Source: Comamonas sp. 26 (lineage in GTDB: Bacteria; Pseudomonadota; Gammaproteobacteria; Burkholderiales; Burkholderiaceae_C). Taken from it: DNA of 64,000 nt. Position 1 is the stretch's first letter. Each line of letters begins with the position of its first letter. Made by a program: the position numbers and the translations under genes. The DNA lies in the NCBI RefSeq assembly GCF_002754475.1, contig NZ_PEFL01000001.1, forward strand, positions 1,798,001-1,862,000. Reading direction: 5' to 3'. Positions 27,759-37,060 of this stretch are shown here, piece after piece. Under the pieces are notes generated by a model, which ran no database searches, was not told the origin of the DNA, and worked only from the letters and a program-made list of their open reading frames with translations.

Positions 27759-28053
27759 AGGGTCTTGAGCAGGTAGCGAGGCCGGGCTGCCAATCTGCTG
27801 TGGTGGCCTCGGCTTTGCAGACCGCACCGTCAGGGTGGAGCAGCTTTGCGCTATCAATATTAGAGTGTGCGGCGCTTGCTTAGAGGTAGTTTTGACGAGC
27901 AATGGCGGTCAATCGCTCGAATACATGACGCATGCTGCTATGAATTGCATAGTTCGCTAGCGGCGATCGCAAGACCTTGCCCGTGCAAGGCTGGGCCATG
28001 AAAAGTACACTGGCGAGCTCTTTCCCGTACAGGCTCACAGCCCACAAATCCAC

Positions 28054-30549
28054 ATGAACGCCCCGGTTGACGTTTCCTTTTTCCAGCGCGACGCCAAGCC
28101 GCTGACCAGCTACAAGCCGTACTGGGCCAAGCGTTTCGGTGTGGCCAAGTTTCTGCCGACCTCGCGCGCGGAAATGGAGCAGCTCGGTTGGGACAGTTGC
28201 GACATCATCCTGGTGACGGGCGACGCCTATGTGGACCATCCCAGCTTTGGCATGGCCGTCATTGGCCGCGTGCTGGAGGCGCAAGGCTTTCGCGTGGGCA
28301 TCATCGCCCAGCCTGAGTGGAATAGCGCCGAAGCCTTCAAGACACTGGGCAAGCCCAATCTGTTCTGGGGCGTGACGTCCGGCAATATGGATTCGATGAT
28401 CAACCGCTACACGGCTGATCGCAAAATTCGCTCTGACGATGCCTACACCCCCGGCGATGTGGGCGGCAAGCGCCCTGACCGCGCTGCCATCGTCTATAGC
28501 CAGCGCTGCCGCGAGGCTTACAAAGATGTGCCCATCGTGCTGGGCGGCATCGAAGGATCGCTGCGCCGTATCGCCCATTACGACTACTGGAGCGACAAGG
28601 TTCGCCGCTCCATCGTGGTGGATAGCAAGTGCGACATCTTGCTGTACGGCAACGCCGAGCGAGCGTTGGTCGAAGTGGCTCACCGTATTGCTGCACGCGA
28701 GCCGGTCGAGCAAATTACCGATGTGCGTGGCACTGCCTTCTTCCGCCGCGCCTCTGAAGAAGGCTGGTTTGAAGTTGATTCGACCACCGTGGATGAGCTG
28801 GGTGAAGTCGAGCCCCACATCAACCCCTATATGACGACCAGCGAGCAGGCCGAGGCACAAGGCCAGACCTGCTCCAAGGAAGACGGTGAAAAAGCACAAG
28901 CCGAGGCCATGGGCCCGGCATGCTCCAGCGGCCAGAACAAGGCGGGTGGTGCATCGGTTGCCAATGTGCAGCCGATTCAGTTTGTGCCCAATCTGTCACT
29001 GCGCAGCAAAAACCGCATGCCCGCGCGTGATCACACCGTTCTGCGCCTGCCCAGCTACGAAGAAGTCAAGAGCGACCCGGTTCTGTACGCCCACGCTAAC
29101 CGTGTGCTGCATCTGGAGACCAACCCCGGCAACGCCCGCGCCCTGGTGCAAGCTCACGGCGAAGGCGTGACCGCACGAGACGTGTGGATGAACCCGCCCC
29201 CCATCCCGCTCACCACTGCTGAGATGGACTGGGTGTTTGGCCTGCCGTACGCTCGCAGCCCACATCCGAGCTACGCCGACGAAAATGGCAGCCACGATGG
29301 CACGACCAAGATCCCCGCGTGGGAGATGATTCGCACCTCGGTCAACATCATGCGCGGCTGCTTTGGCGGCTGCACCTTCTGCTCTATCACCGAGCATGAA
29401 GGCCGCATCATCCAGAGCCGCTCGGAAGATTCCATCATCCATGAGCTGGAAGAGATCCGCGACAAGGTCAAGGGCTTCACCGGCACCATTTCTGACCTGG
29501 GTGGCCCCACGGCCAATATGTACCGTCTAGGCTGCAAGAGTCCGACGATCGAAGCCGCCTGCCGCAAGCCCAGTTGCGTGTTCCCCGGCATCTGCCCGAA
29601 TTTGCATACCGACCACGCGCCGCTTATCAAGATCTATCGCCGTGCGCGCAAGCTGCCCGGCATCAAGAAGATCTTGATTGGTTCCGGCCTGCGTTATGAC
29701 CTGGCTGTCAAGTCGCCCGAGTACATCAAGGAGCTGGTACAGCACCACGTGGGCGGCTACCTGAAGATTGCGCCTGAGCACACCGAGGCCGGCCCGCTTA
29801 ACAAAATGATGAAGCCGGGCATCGGCAGCTATGAAAAGTTCAAACAGCTGTTTGAAAAATTCAGTGAAGAAGCCGGTAAAAAGCAGTTTCTGATTCCTTA
29901 CTTCATTGCAGCCCACCCCGGCACCAGCGATGAAGACATGATGAATCTGGCCATCTGGCTGAAGAAAAACGGTTTCCGCGCCGATCAGGTGCAGACCTTC
30001 TACCCCAGCCCCATGGCCACGGCCACGGCCATGTACCACTCTGGTCGCAATACCCTGACCAAGGTGCGCCGCCAGATGCGTGACGAGCAAGAAGAGCGTG
30101 TGGACATCGTGCGCGGTGAAAAGCGCCGCCGTCTGCACAAGGCCTTCTTGCGCTACCACGACCCGAACAACTGGCCCATGCTGCGTGAAGCACTCAAGCA
30201 CATGGGACGCGCTGACCTGATTGGTAACGGCAAGCAGCATCTGATTCCGACCTTCCAGCCCTTGGTGGATGGCAGCTATCAGAGTGCTCGCAAGAAAAAT
30301 AGCACCGGCAGCACCGCTGGGGTGGGCTACACCACTAACAAGGATGGCAAAGCTGTGGCGGTGCGCCGCCGTACGCAGGAAAATAGCGAGCCGCAAGGTG
30401 ATGTACGTTTCCGTACTGCAGCACCCAAGCCGGGCAAGATGCTGAGCCAGCACACAGGCCTGCCCCCGCGTGCGGGCGTGACTGGCAAGGCCAAGCCAGC
30501 TTTCAAGGCTGCAGCTAAACCTGTGGCTAAGTCTGGCAAGTCGCGCTAA
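28054..30549 (+). CDS. YgiQ-family radical SAM protein
   Basis: An 831-residue protein of the YgiQ family. The N-terminal domain starts [20 protein letters not shown]. The radical-SAM core carries the cluster motif [11 protein letters not shown] (CxxxCxxC, near residue 435), followed by [16 protein letters not shown] and [18 protein letters not shown]. It should bind a [4Fe-4S] cluster and cleave S-adenosylmethionine; the physiological reaction is unknown. Around residues 268-305 there is a polar Gly/Ala/Glu-rich segment with two cysteine pairs (QTCSK, PACSS) that looks like a lineage-specific insertion. The C-terminal 100 residues are lysine/alanine-rich and probably disordered. Single gene with a terminator. 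Confidence 0.93.
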   Translation: MNAPVDVSFFQRDAKPLTSYKPYWAKRFGVAKFLPTSRAEMEQLGWDSCDIILVTGDAYVDHPSFGMAVIGRVLEAQGFRVGIIAQPEWNSAEAFKTLGKPNLFWGVTSGNMDSMINRYTADRKIRSDDAYTPGDVGGKRPDRAAIVYSQRCREAYKDVPIVLGGIEGSLRRIAHYDYWSDKVRRSIVVDSKCDILLYGNAERALVEVAHRIAAREPVEQITDVRGTAFFRRASEEGWFEVDSTTVDELGEVEPHINPYMTTSEQAEAQGQTCSKEDGEKAQAEAMGPACSSGQNKAGGASVANVQPIQFVPNLSLRSKNRMPARDHTVLRLPSYEEVKSDPVLYAHANRVLHLETNPGNARALVQAHGEGVTARDVWMNPPPIPLTTAEMDWVFGLPYARSPHPSYADENGSHDGTTKIPAWEMIRTSVNIMRGCFGGCTFCSITEHEGRIIQSRSEDSIIHELEEIRDKVKGFTGTISDLGGPTANMYRLGCKSPTIEAACRKPSCVFPGICPNLHTDHAPLIKIYRRARKLPGIKKILIGSGLRYDLAVKSPEYIKELVQHHVGGYLKIAPEHTEAGPLNKMMKPGIGSYEKFKQLFEKFSEEAGKKQFLIPYFIAAHPGTSDEDMMNLAIWLKKNGFRADQVQTFYPSPMATATAMYHSGRNTLTKVRRQMRDEQEERVDIVRGEKRRRLHKAFLRYHDPNNWPMLREALKHMGRADLIGNGKQHLIPTFQPLVDGSYQSARKKNSTGSTAGVGYTTNKDGKAVAVRRRTQENSEPQGDVRFRTAAPKPGKMLSQHTGLPPRAGVTGKAKPAFKAAAKPVAKSGKSR

Positions 30550-30571
30550 TTTGGGCTGACGCCCACAAAAC

Positions 30572-30597
30572 AAAAACGACGCTTAAGCGTCGTTTTT
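30572..30597 (+). terminator. Bidirectional rho-independent terminator
   Basis: AAAAACGACGCTT followed directly by its complement forms a perfect palindrome with T-run on either strand. It stands between the convergent YgiQ gene and the GGDEF/EAL gene. Confidence 0.9.
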
Positions 30598-30636
30598 GCA
30601 TCTGGGAGCGCGGTTTTTCAGTGGTTTGCCGTGGTG

Positions 30637-33105
30637 CTAAATCAAAGCCAGTTTGCCGCACCACTGAGGTAGCTGGTTTTCTTGTGTGGGGGCAAAGTAC
30701 TCGGCGGTCATAGGCTTGGGGCGGGCAATGGCATAGCCCTGTACATAGTCCACGCCCATGTGCATCAGTGCTTCAGCAATATCGCGGCTTTCGACGAATT
30801 CGGCGACGGTCTTTTTGCCCAGCGTCTGTCCGATGCGGTTGATCATCTCCACCATGGCGTAGTCGCCTTTGTCATGGAGCATGTCGCGTACAAAGCCGCC
30901 GTCAATCTTGAGATAGTCGACGGGCAGCTGTTTCAGATAGGTCAGCGATGACATGCCCACACCAAAATCGTCCAGTGCAAAGCGGCATCCCATGGCACGA
31001 AGTGCCTGAATCAGCCGGATAGCGTTGCTGAGGTTGCCAATAGCGCTGGTTTCGGTGATTTCAAAACACAGCATATCGGGTGGAATGTTGTGCTCCAGCA
31101 TCTGGGCTTTGATGAATTCCAGCAAGTTTTCATCGTCCAGACTGGCACCTGAGAGGTTGATGGAGCAGGTGTCGATCAGCTTGGCATAGCCCGGTTGTTG
31201 GGCCAGTGTCTGCAGTGATTGGGAGATGACCCAGCGGTCGAGCGCTGGCATGAGTCCGTAGCGCTCTGCCGCAGGAATAAAGTTGCCAGGGGCGAGAATT
31301 TGCCCGTTTTCATCGCGCAGGCGCAGCAAAACTTCAAAGTGCATGCCATGGTGTTTGTTGCTGTGCTTGCTGGTTTGCAGCGGGGCAATGTTCTGGGCAT
31401 ACAGGCAAAAGCGATCTTCATCGAGCGCGATGCGAATGCGCGTGGCCCATTCCATTTCGCTGACGTAGCGGCTGAGGATTCCGTCTTCGGCGGTGTAGAA
31501 AAAGACTTTGTTACGCCCGCGTTCCTTGGCTTGATAGCAGGCCATGTCAGCCATGCGCAGCAGATCGGAGGCGTTGGATGAGTCGCCGGGAATATGCACG
31601 ACACCAATCGAAAAGCCGGTGCGCAGCGTTTTTTCGCCCCAGTTGATTTGCAGCTTCTGAGCTGCTGCGCGCAGTTTTTCGGCAATGGATGAGACATGCG
31701 AAGGCGGGCAGTTTTCCAGCAGCACGGCAAACTCATCGCCGCCCATGCGAGCTAGACAATCGGTTTCACGCAGATTGTGCTGCAGCATGCGCGAGACTTC
31801 GCACAGCACCTCATCGCCCGCGGAATGGCCGCTGGTTTCATTGATGAGCTTGAATTGGTCAAGGTCGATATAGAGCAGTGCGCAGGGCTTGACCTGGTGC
31901 AGCCCTTGCGTCAGCAGCTTTTGCAGGTGGCGCTCAAATTCTCCCCGGTTTTCCAGTCCGGTCAGCGTGTCGTGGCGGGAGTTCCATGACAGCTGATCCA
32001 TGTACTGCTGCTCGCGCGAGACGTCGCGTAGTACGAAGACGGCTCCTGTGGCGCTGCCTTGGTGCTGCATGGTGGAGCCCAGAACCTTGACCGGAACGAT
32101 GCTGTGATCGAAACGGCGCACCCAGTGGGTTTGCTCGTCACGCACAATCATGGCCTCGCCCATCAGCTGGTCCAAAAGGGATTCGCTGTTGAAAGACGAG
32201 TCTGTGGTGTAGAACTGCAGCACCATTTTGATAGGCCTGCCGATATAGCTCTGCTTTTGCAGGCCCAGTAGCCCGATGGCGGCGGGGTTGATGTAGTTGA
32301 CAAGCCCTTTTTGATCGGTGGTGATGACCGCATCACCCAGTGCTGCCAGTGTGGTCTCGGCGCGCTCTTTTTCGGTGTTCATACCGATTTCCATTTGCTC
32401 GCGCAGCTGTACCAGTCTCCAGGTGTTCCAGACCCACAGGCCAACTAAAAGCAGGGCCAGACTGCCATTAAGTGTCAGCAGCATCACAACCATGGAGCGC
32501 GAGCTTTTTCCTAAGGAGTCGCTGAAAGCACGGGTGAGGGCGCTCACGCCTTGGTTGATGAGATCAATCTCTCGCTTCCAGGTATTGATGGCTTGCGGGG
32601 TGACGCTGCCAACCTCGTAACTCTGTTTGATTTCGCGGGCCAGCGCATCAAGCTGCTCCAGGTACTGGTCCCCCATGGTCCAGTAGGCCACGGGTTCTTG
32701 CACCCAGCGGAAGTAGCGAAAGGTGCGCAGCAGCCAGATCAAGCTGTTGACATCATCGGGATGATTTTGACCCTGCTCTATGCCTTTGCGCGCCAGGTCA
32801 AGGCGCAGCGGCGTGTTGTAGAGGGCGTTGCGTGCATCGGCGTCGCCGCGAGGGACGAGTAAAGCCTTTTCATAGCGCGCTAGATCCGCTGAGTTGCCTT
32901 CGTCCGCATAACGGGAGAGCGAATAAATCGCGTCCTTTTGCGCCTTGGACCAGAGACTCTCGCCGTTGACAAAGCCGCGGACGGCTGAAAGCAGGTAAAA
33001 GCTGCAACTGGCGCTGAGCATCAGGATCAGCACCAGAAGCGCAACGGCCCAGATGCGCTGCAGCAGTTTTTGAGACTTCAGTGTGGGGCTTATAGATGCC
33101 TTCAT
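30637..33105 (-). CDS. Membrane GGDEF/EAL protein with PAS domain
   Basis: An 822-residue c-di-GMP signalling protein. TM1 lies near residues 17-38, a periplasmic sensor region follows to about 205, TM2 near 207-228, then a PAS domain (AALGDAVITTDQKGLVNYINPAA), GGDEF and EAL. The cyclase site is intact (RMGGDEF), with RETD five residues before it as I-site. The EAL domain has EVLLR in place of EALLR, but the metal and catalytic residues appear kept: SINLSG, ITETSAIG, DDFGVGMSSLTYLK, KID, VAEFVES and VQGYAIARP. It may be bifunctional. Single gene facing a shared terminator. Confidence 0.94.
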   Translation of the reverse strand: MKASISPTLKSQKLLQRIWAVALLVLILMLSASCSFYLLSAVRGFVNGESLWSKAQKDAIYSLSRYADEGNSADLARYEKALLVPRGDADARNALYNTPLRLDLARKGIEQGQNHPDDVNSLIWLLRTFRYFRWVQEPVAYWTMGDQYLEQLDALAREIKQSYEVGSVTPQAINTWKREIDLINQGVSALTRAFSDSLGKSSRSMVVMLLTLNGSLALLLVGLWVWNTWRLVQLREQMEIGMNTEKERAETTLAALGDAVITTDQKGLVNYINPAAIGLLGLQKQSYIGRPIKMVLQFYTTDSSFNSESLLDQLMGEAMIVRDEQTHWVRRFDHSIVPVKVLGSTMQHQGSATGAVFVLRDVSREQQYMDQLSWNSRHDTLTGLENRGEFERHLQKLLTQGLHQVKPCALLYIDLDQFKLINETSGHSAGDEVLCEVSRMLQHNLRETDCLARMGGDEFAVLLENCPPSHVSSIAEKLRAAAQKLQINWGEKTLRTGFSIGVVHIPGDSSNASDLLRMADMACYQAKERGRNKVFFYTAEDGILSRYVSEMEWATRIRIALDEDRFCLYAQNIAPLQTSKHSNKHHGMHFEVLLRLRDENGQILAPGNFIPAAERYGLMPALDRWVISQSLQTLAQQPGYAKLIDTCSINLSGASLDDENLLEFIKAQMLEHNIPPDMLCFEITETSAIGNLSNAIRLIQALRAMGCRFALDDFGVGMSSLTYLKQLPVDYLKIDGGFVRDMLHDKGDYAMVEMINRIGQTLGKKTVAEFVESRDIAEALMHMGVDYVQGYAIARPKPMTAEYFAPTQENQLPQWCGKLALI

Positions 33106-33369
33106 GACGCCTCATTGAGTGGTTTAACTTTGAATGAAGAAATCAGACATTAAAGAGGTCGCTGGCGTTTAGTGACTGTGCGAAATCAAAAGAACGAAAT
33201 ACCTAATATCTATTAACGGCCAATAACTCCCTGAAGCCCTCTTAATGACCTAAGCCTCATGCCTAGAGATTCTTTAAGCATCAAAAATGATGCAGGCTAA
33301 TTAGTACGTAAAATGTGTGCATAAGTAATTTTTAGCCTGCAAAAGTGAGTTTCACGTAAGACAAATGCT

Positions 33370-33435
33370 CTAGTTTTCCCAAGACTGAGCATAAGAATTG
33401 CGTACCCAGCCCATGAATTGGCCGTGTTTCACCAT
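33370..33435 (-). CDS. Possible 21-residue micropeptide after the Nudix gene
   Basis: ATG 33435 has AAAGAG eight bases upstream and opens a frame of MVKHGQFMGWVRNSYAQSW plus two residues before TAG. It begins 12 bp past the Nudix stop codon on the same strand, so it would be co-transcribed. The ribosome site and the non-random composition (two Trp, basic N-terminus) are the only evidence; a chance frame of this size is quite possible. The rest of the 33106-33447 gap is AT-rich promoter DNA for the GGDEF/EAL gene, with nothing else I can support. Confidence 0.3.
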   Translation of the reverse strand: MVKHGQFMGWVRNSYAQSWEN

Positions 33436-33447
33436 GTTGTTTGCTCT

Positions 33448-34008
33448 TTAAGCAAGGTCGATGGAGTGCACCAGGGGTTGCTCCAGCAGGTCTGCCTTGC
33501 GGTCAGCAAAGAAGCGCTCCAGCGTGACTTTGACGGTTCTAAAGGCAATGTTTTCCCAAGGAATGTCGGCCTCGGCAAACAACTGGGCTTCCATGGTCTC
33601 GGGGCCGGGGTAGAACTGCGCGCTTTTGAGGCGGGCCAGGTAGAAGAAATGCACCTGACCGACTTGCGGAACGTTGATGATGGAGAACAGCTTGCCCATC
33701 TCGATATCGGCACCGGCTTCTTCATCGGTTTCGCGCTGAGCACCACCGGCGGTGGTTTCGGCCAGTTCCATAAAGCCCGCAGGCAGGGTCCATTTTCCCC
33801 GGCGCGGCTCGATGTTGCGCATGCACAGCAGCACGCGGCCGTCGTCCATTACTGGCAGGGTGCCAACGACGTTGAGCGGATTTTCATAGTGGATGGTGTT
33901 GCACGCCGGGCAAACGGCGCGCTCGCGCGTGTCCCCATCGTCAGGAACGCGGTAGGTGACTGCGGTGCCGCAATTGCGGCAGAACTTGATGGGGTTGCGG
34001 AAAATCAT
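33448..34008 (-). CDS. Nudix hydrolase with N-terminal zinc ribbon
   Basis: A 186-residue protein. The N-terminus has a four-cysteine zinc ribbon (FCRNCG and VCPACN). The Nudix box GFMELAETTAGGAQRETDEE plus AGA fits Gx5Ex7REUxEExGU exactly. Zinc-ribbon Nudix enzymes include NudC-like NADH pyrophosphatases and close relatives that hydrolyse nucleotide-sugar or FAD-type diphosphates; this protein is shorter than NudC (about 257) and its substrate is not resolved. Single gene, possibly followed by a micropeptide. Confidence 0.92.
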   Translation of the reverse strand: MIFRNPIKFCRNCGTAVTYRVPDDGDTRERAVCPACNTIHYENPLNVVGTLPVMDDGRVLLCMRNIEPRRGKWTLPAGFMELAETTAGGAQRETDEEAGADIEMGKLFSIINVPQVGQVHFFYLARLKSAQFYPGPETMEAQLFAEADIPWENIAFRTVKVTLERFFADRKADLLEQPLVHSIDLA

Positions 34009-34065
34009 GTCGCAACTATAAGCAAATCAGGCCGCTAGCGCAGGTGGATTATGCGCAACCAGCTA

Positions 34066-34106
34066 TTAAAAAGGGAGTCAAACCGATAACTCGGTGTGAC
34101 TCCCTT
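34066..34106 (-). terminator. Rho-independent terminator of the FAH-family gene
   Basis: AAGGGAGTC at 34071-34079 pairs with GACTCCCTT at 34098-34106, with an inner ACCG/CGGT arm. The minus-strand read ends TTTTTAAT. It lies 67 bp after the stop codon of the hydrolase gene. Confidence 0.9.
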
Positions 34107-34172
34107 GTTGTGCAAGACACGCTTAATGCTAGTGCACTCAGGCGCGTGCTCAGGGTTTTTACATAACCTGTA

Positions 34173-34868
34173 TCAGGCGATCTGTACCTTGATGGGAGAC
34201 AGGCCGGTCACAGCGCCTTCCAGCACATCGCCCTTGACCACGGCAGCCACGCCTTCGGGCGTACCGGTCATGATCAGGTCACCGGGCTGCAGGTCCCAGG
34301 CGGCTGACAGATGCTCGATGGTTTCGGCAATGTTCCAGATCAGCTTGTTGATATGGCTGCGCTGGCGGTCTGCACCGTTGACCTGCAAAGAAATCTCGGC
34401 GTTGACGAGATCACCCGCCTGATCGGCAGGCGTGATGGCGCCGATGGGGGCTGACTGCTCGAATGCCTTGCCAATGCACCAGGGGCGGCCCTGCTTCTTC
34501 ATCTCGTTTTGAAGGTCGCGGCGTGTCATGTCCAGGCCCACGGCGTAGCCATAGATGTATTGCAGCGCGTCGGCGGCCTTGATGTTCTTGCCGGCCTTGC
34601 CAATGGCTACGACCAGTTCGATTTCGTGGTGAAGGTTCTGTGTCAGCGTGGGGTAGGCGAGCTGCACGCTGCTATCCGCGTCTACAGGCACGGCGGCATC
34701 GGCAGGCTTCATGAAGAAGAAGGGCGGCTCGCGGCCGGTAAAGCCCATCTCCTTGGCGTGATCCTCATAGTTGCGGCCCACGCAGTAGATGCGGTGAATG
34801 GGAAAGCGCTCGCCATGGCCCACAACAGGCAGGCTCGCAACGGCAGGGGGATTGAACACGTAACTCAT
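34173..34868 (-). CDS. Fumarylacetoacetate hydrolase-family protein, probably fumarylpyruvate hydrolase
   Basis: A 231-residue enzyme with the FAH C-terminal-type fold: [39 protein letters not shown] with the metal-binding acidic residues, and the closing [13 protein letters not shown]. Its size and sequence fit fumarylpyruvate hydrolase (NagK-type) of the gentisate pathway, yielding fumarate and pyruvate. The divergent neighbour 161 bp away is a zeta-class isomerase able to make its substrate, which supports this reading. ATG 34868 has GAGGA upstream; the open frame extends 52 residues further but is unlike the family. Acylpyruvase activity is an alternative. Confidence 0.9.
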   Translation of the reverse strand: MSYVFNPPAVASLPVVGHGERFPIHRIYCVGRNYEDHAKEMGFTGREPPFFFMKPADAAVPVDADSSVQLAYPTLTQNLHHEIELVVAIGKAGKNIKAADALQYIYGYAVGLDMTRRDLQNEMKKQGRPWCIGKAFEQSAPIGAITPADQAGDLVNAEISLQVNGADRQRSHINKLIWNIAETIEHLSAAWDLQPGDLIMTGTPEGVAAVVKGDVLEGAVTGLSPIKVQIA

Positions 34869-35029
34869 GAAGTCCTCTACAGGAAAACGCGCTGAAATCA
34901 GCATTGCTTGATGTGGCAAACAGTGTGCCACGGCGCTGGCGGGGCAGATGCGTGGCGTATGTCGGCTATTACGTATGCGGCCCTCAATAAGCCCGTTGCT
35001 GCGGTGGCTCGCGCTATGCTGCATACATC

Positions 35030-35695
35030 ATGAAGCTGCATACCTACTTTCGCTCATCCGCCTCGTATCGCGTGCGCATTGCGCTGCAACTCAAAGGCCT
35101 GTCCTATGAATCTGTGCCCGTACATCTGGTGCGCGGCGAGCAAAAGGCGCAGGCCTATGCGGCCCATGTGGGCGATACGCTGGTGCCCGCGCTGGTCACC
35201 GATGGGGGCCACTGGCTGACCCAGTCCATGGCCATCATCGAATATCTCGATGAGACCCATGCCAAAACGCCGTTGCTGCCGGGCGACGCGCTGGGCCGAG
35301 CCCATGTGCGGGCGCTGGCGCAGATGGTGGCTTGCGAGATTCACCCGCTCAACAATCTGCGCGTGCTCAAGTATTTGGTGCATAAGGTCGGTGTGAGCGA
35401 TGAAGTCAAGACCGAGTGGTACGCCCACTGGGCGCGCTCAGGATTGGAAGCTTTTGAGCGCCAGTTGGCGCTGCTGGATGCAGAGCGCCAAGCCGCTGGC
35501 CTGCCTGCCTCGCTGTTTTGCTGGGGTGACACACCGACGTTGGCTGAGTGCTGCCTGATTCCGCAAATCTATAACGCCCAGCGCTTCAATATCAGTCTGG
35601 ATGGATTGCCGCGCCTAATGGGCGTGGTGGAGCGTTGTAATGCGCTGCCCGCTTTTCAGCAGGCTCACCCATCGGCCTGCCCTGATGCGGAGTGA
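35030..35695 (+). CDS. Zeta-class glutathione S-transferase: maleylacetoacetate/maleylpyruvate isomerase
   Basis: A 221-residue cytosolic GST-fold enzyme. The zeta-class active-site motif is present as RSSASYRVRIALQLKGL, with the usual cysteine of SSCSxRVR replaced by alanine while the serines remain. LVPALVTDGGHWLTQSMAIIEYLDE binds glutathione, and a helical C-terminal domain follows. It isomerises maleylacetoacetate or maleylpyruvate to the fumaryl form. Divergent with the fumarylpyruvate hydrolase gene, with which it makes a two-step module for gentisate or homogentisate breakdown; the ring-cleaving dioxygenase is not in the window. Confidence 0.92.
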   Translation: MKLHTYFRSSASYRVRIALQLKGLSYESVPVHLVRGEQKAQAYAAHVGDTLVPALVTDGGHWLTQSMAIIEYLDETHAKTPLLPGDALGRAHVRALAQMVACEIHPLNNLRVLKYLVHKVGVSDEVKTEWYAHWARSGLEAFERQLALLDAERQAAGLPASLFCWGDTPTLAECCLIPQIYNAQRFNISLDGLPRLMGVVERCNALPAFQQAHPSACPDAE

Positions 35696-35705
35696 TGAGC
35701 AAGCC

Positions 35706-36614
35706 ATGACGGACAAGCAAAACCACCCGCAATGGCCAGAGTCATGGCTGATTCCTGACTGGCCTGCTGTGCCGGGCGTGCATGCCGTCTGTACCACCCG
35801 TGAGGGAGGGGTGAGCCAGGAGCCCTGGGGCAGCATGAACCTGGGCGACCATGTCAGCGATGATCCAGCCCATGTGCGTCGTAACCGCGAGCTGTTCAGC
35901 GCTGCCATTCAGTCGCAGACCCCCGGCGCCTGCACCGCGTTTTTGCAGCAGGTGCATGGTGTGGATGTGTTGGCGCTGGATGCAGGCAATGTCGCCAGCG
36001 CCAATGGCGCAGCGTTTGATGCCTGCGTGACGAGCGATGCTGGCGTGGTCTGCACCATCATGGTGGCGGACTGCCTGCCAGTATTGCTTGCCCATGATTC
36101 AGGCTTCGTCGTGGGCGCGGCCCATGCGGGCTGGCGGGGGCTGGCGGGTATGCCGCCTTCAAGAGCCGCGGCTGATGGCCCTTTGGCGGGGGGCGTGCTG
36201 GAGAGCCTTTTTGAGTCTTTTTGCCAGAAAGTGCAAGCGCAGCAGGCGCTACCAGCTATCAAAAAAGAAGTGAGCCAGATTGCGGCACACACTCAGGTCT
36301 GGCTAGGCCCCTGCATAGGGCCAGAGTTTTTTGAAGTGGGCGCAGAGGTCCGCGACATCTTTGTGGCCCATGACCCCGCTGCGGCGCAATGTTTTGTACC
36401 TATATCGATACTTAATACCAAATATTTGGCCAATTTGCCGCAACTTGCGCGTCAGCGGCTTGAGGTATTAGGCATGACTGCCATCTTTGGTAACGATGGC
36501 AGCGAGCCCTGGTGCACGGTCAGAAATGCCTCACGTTTCTTCTCGCACAGGCGTGATGCGGGGCGTCTGGGAAGCAGTGGGCGACTGGCCGCCAGCATCT
36601 GGCGAGATGCCTGA
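35706..36614 (+). CDS. pgeF: Peptidoglycan editing factor PgeF (YfiH, multicopper-oxidase-like fold)
   Basis: A 302-residue protein of the former laccase/DUF152 family. Metal ligands are in QQVHGVDVL, IMVADCLPVLL and GAAHAGWRGLAG, with WLGPCIGPEFFEVG later. In Escherichia coli PgeF removes mis-incorporated serine from peptidoglycan precursors; other members act on purine nucleosides. The protein is longer than usual (about 245-260): residues about 168-188 come from an in-frame dispersed repeat. ATG 35706 starts 10 bp after the isomerase stop; ATG 35685 overlapping it is an alternative. The 3' end overlaps the convergent small membrane-protein gene by 84 bp. Confidence 0.88.
   Translation: MTDKQNHPQWPESWLIPDWPAVPGVHAVCTTREGGVSQEPWGSMNLGDHVSDDPAHVRRNRELFSAAIQSQTPGACTAFLQQVHGVDVLALDAGNVASANGAAFDACVTSDAGVVCTIMVADCLPVLLAHDSGFVVGAAHAGWRGLAGMPPSRAAADGPLAGGVLESLFESFCQKVQAQQALPAIKKEVSQIAAHTQVWLGPCIGPEFFEVGAEVRDIFVAHDPAAAQCFVPISILNTKYLANLPQLARQRLEVLGMTAIFGNDGSEPWCTVRNASRFFSHRRDAGRLGSSGRLAASIWRDA
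36209..36268. repeat. Dispersed repeat inside pgeF coding sequence
   Basis: GCAAGCGCAGCAGGCGCTAC followed by CAGCTATCAAAAAAG matches the arm AAGCGCTAGCAGCTATCAAAA of the intergenic family, with a left part AGCCTTTTTGAGTC. It is read through in frame, without a stop, between the HAGWRG and WLGPCIGP motifs of pgeF. Confidence 0.6.
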
Positions 36615-36857
36615 TTGAGGGCCTGCAGTGGCACTTGTTTTGGCTTGTGCTGCAGCTAGTGCTTCCTGCTCCTGCAGGGCTTTGATACGGCGCTTGCGGC
36701 CAGGGGTTCCGAGGATATAGAGCAGGATGGAAAGCGGCAGCAAACCATAAAGAAGAAATGTAAAAAACGCACCCAGCAGGGTGCCGCCAGGGCTGGCCGC
36801 TTCGGCAATTGTCATCATCAAGACAACGTACATCCAGGCGATTGCAACGAGGTACAT
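36531..36857 (-). CDS. Small membrane protein of 108 residues, unknown function
   Basis: Two hydrophobic segments near residues 2-22 (YLVAIAWMYVVLMMTI) and 28-50 (LLGAFFTFLLYGLLPLSILL) are followed by a positively charged GRKRRIK and an Ala/Gln/Pro-rich tail, so the tail should be cytoplasmic. ATG 36857 has GGAG four bases upstream; the open frame continues to 36938. The 3' end overlaps the end of pgeF by 84 bp in antisense, which is unusual but both frames look coding. No family recognised. Confidence 0.65.
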   Translation of the reverse strand: MYLVAIAWMYVVLMMTIAEAASPGGTLLGAFFTFLLYGLLPLSILLYILGTPGRKRRIKALQEQEALAAAQAKTSATAGPQSGISPDAGGQSPTASQTPRITPVREET

Positions 36858-37060
36858 GGAGCTCCCATAAAGCACCAGCCCTGAAACGGGTGCATGTGTT
36901 GTTTGTGTCAAAACGGCTTCATATCGGCGAAATGCCAAAAATACTCATCAGAACTGACAGGCGCATAGGTGACAATTCCGCCGTGTGAGCCGTATTGCAG
37001 ATTCCGCAAGCGCCCCTGACCCTGAGATCGCCGGTCGCTTGCCTTGATGAGGATGTAAGC

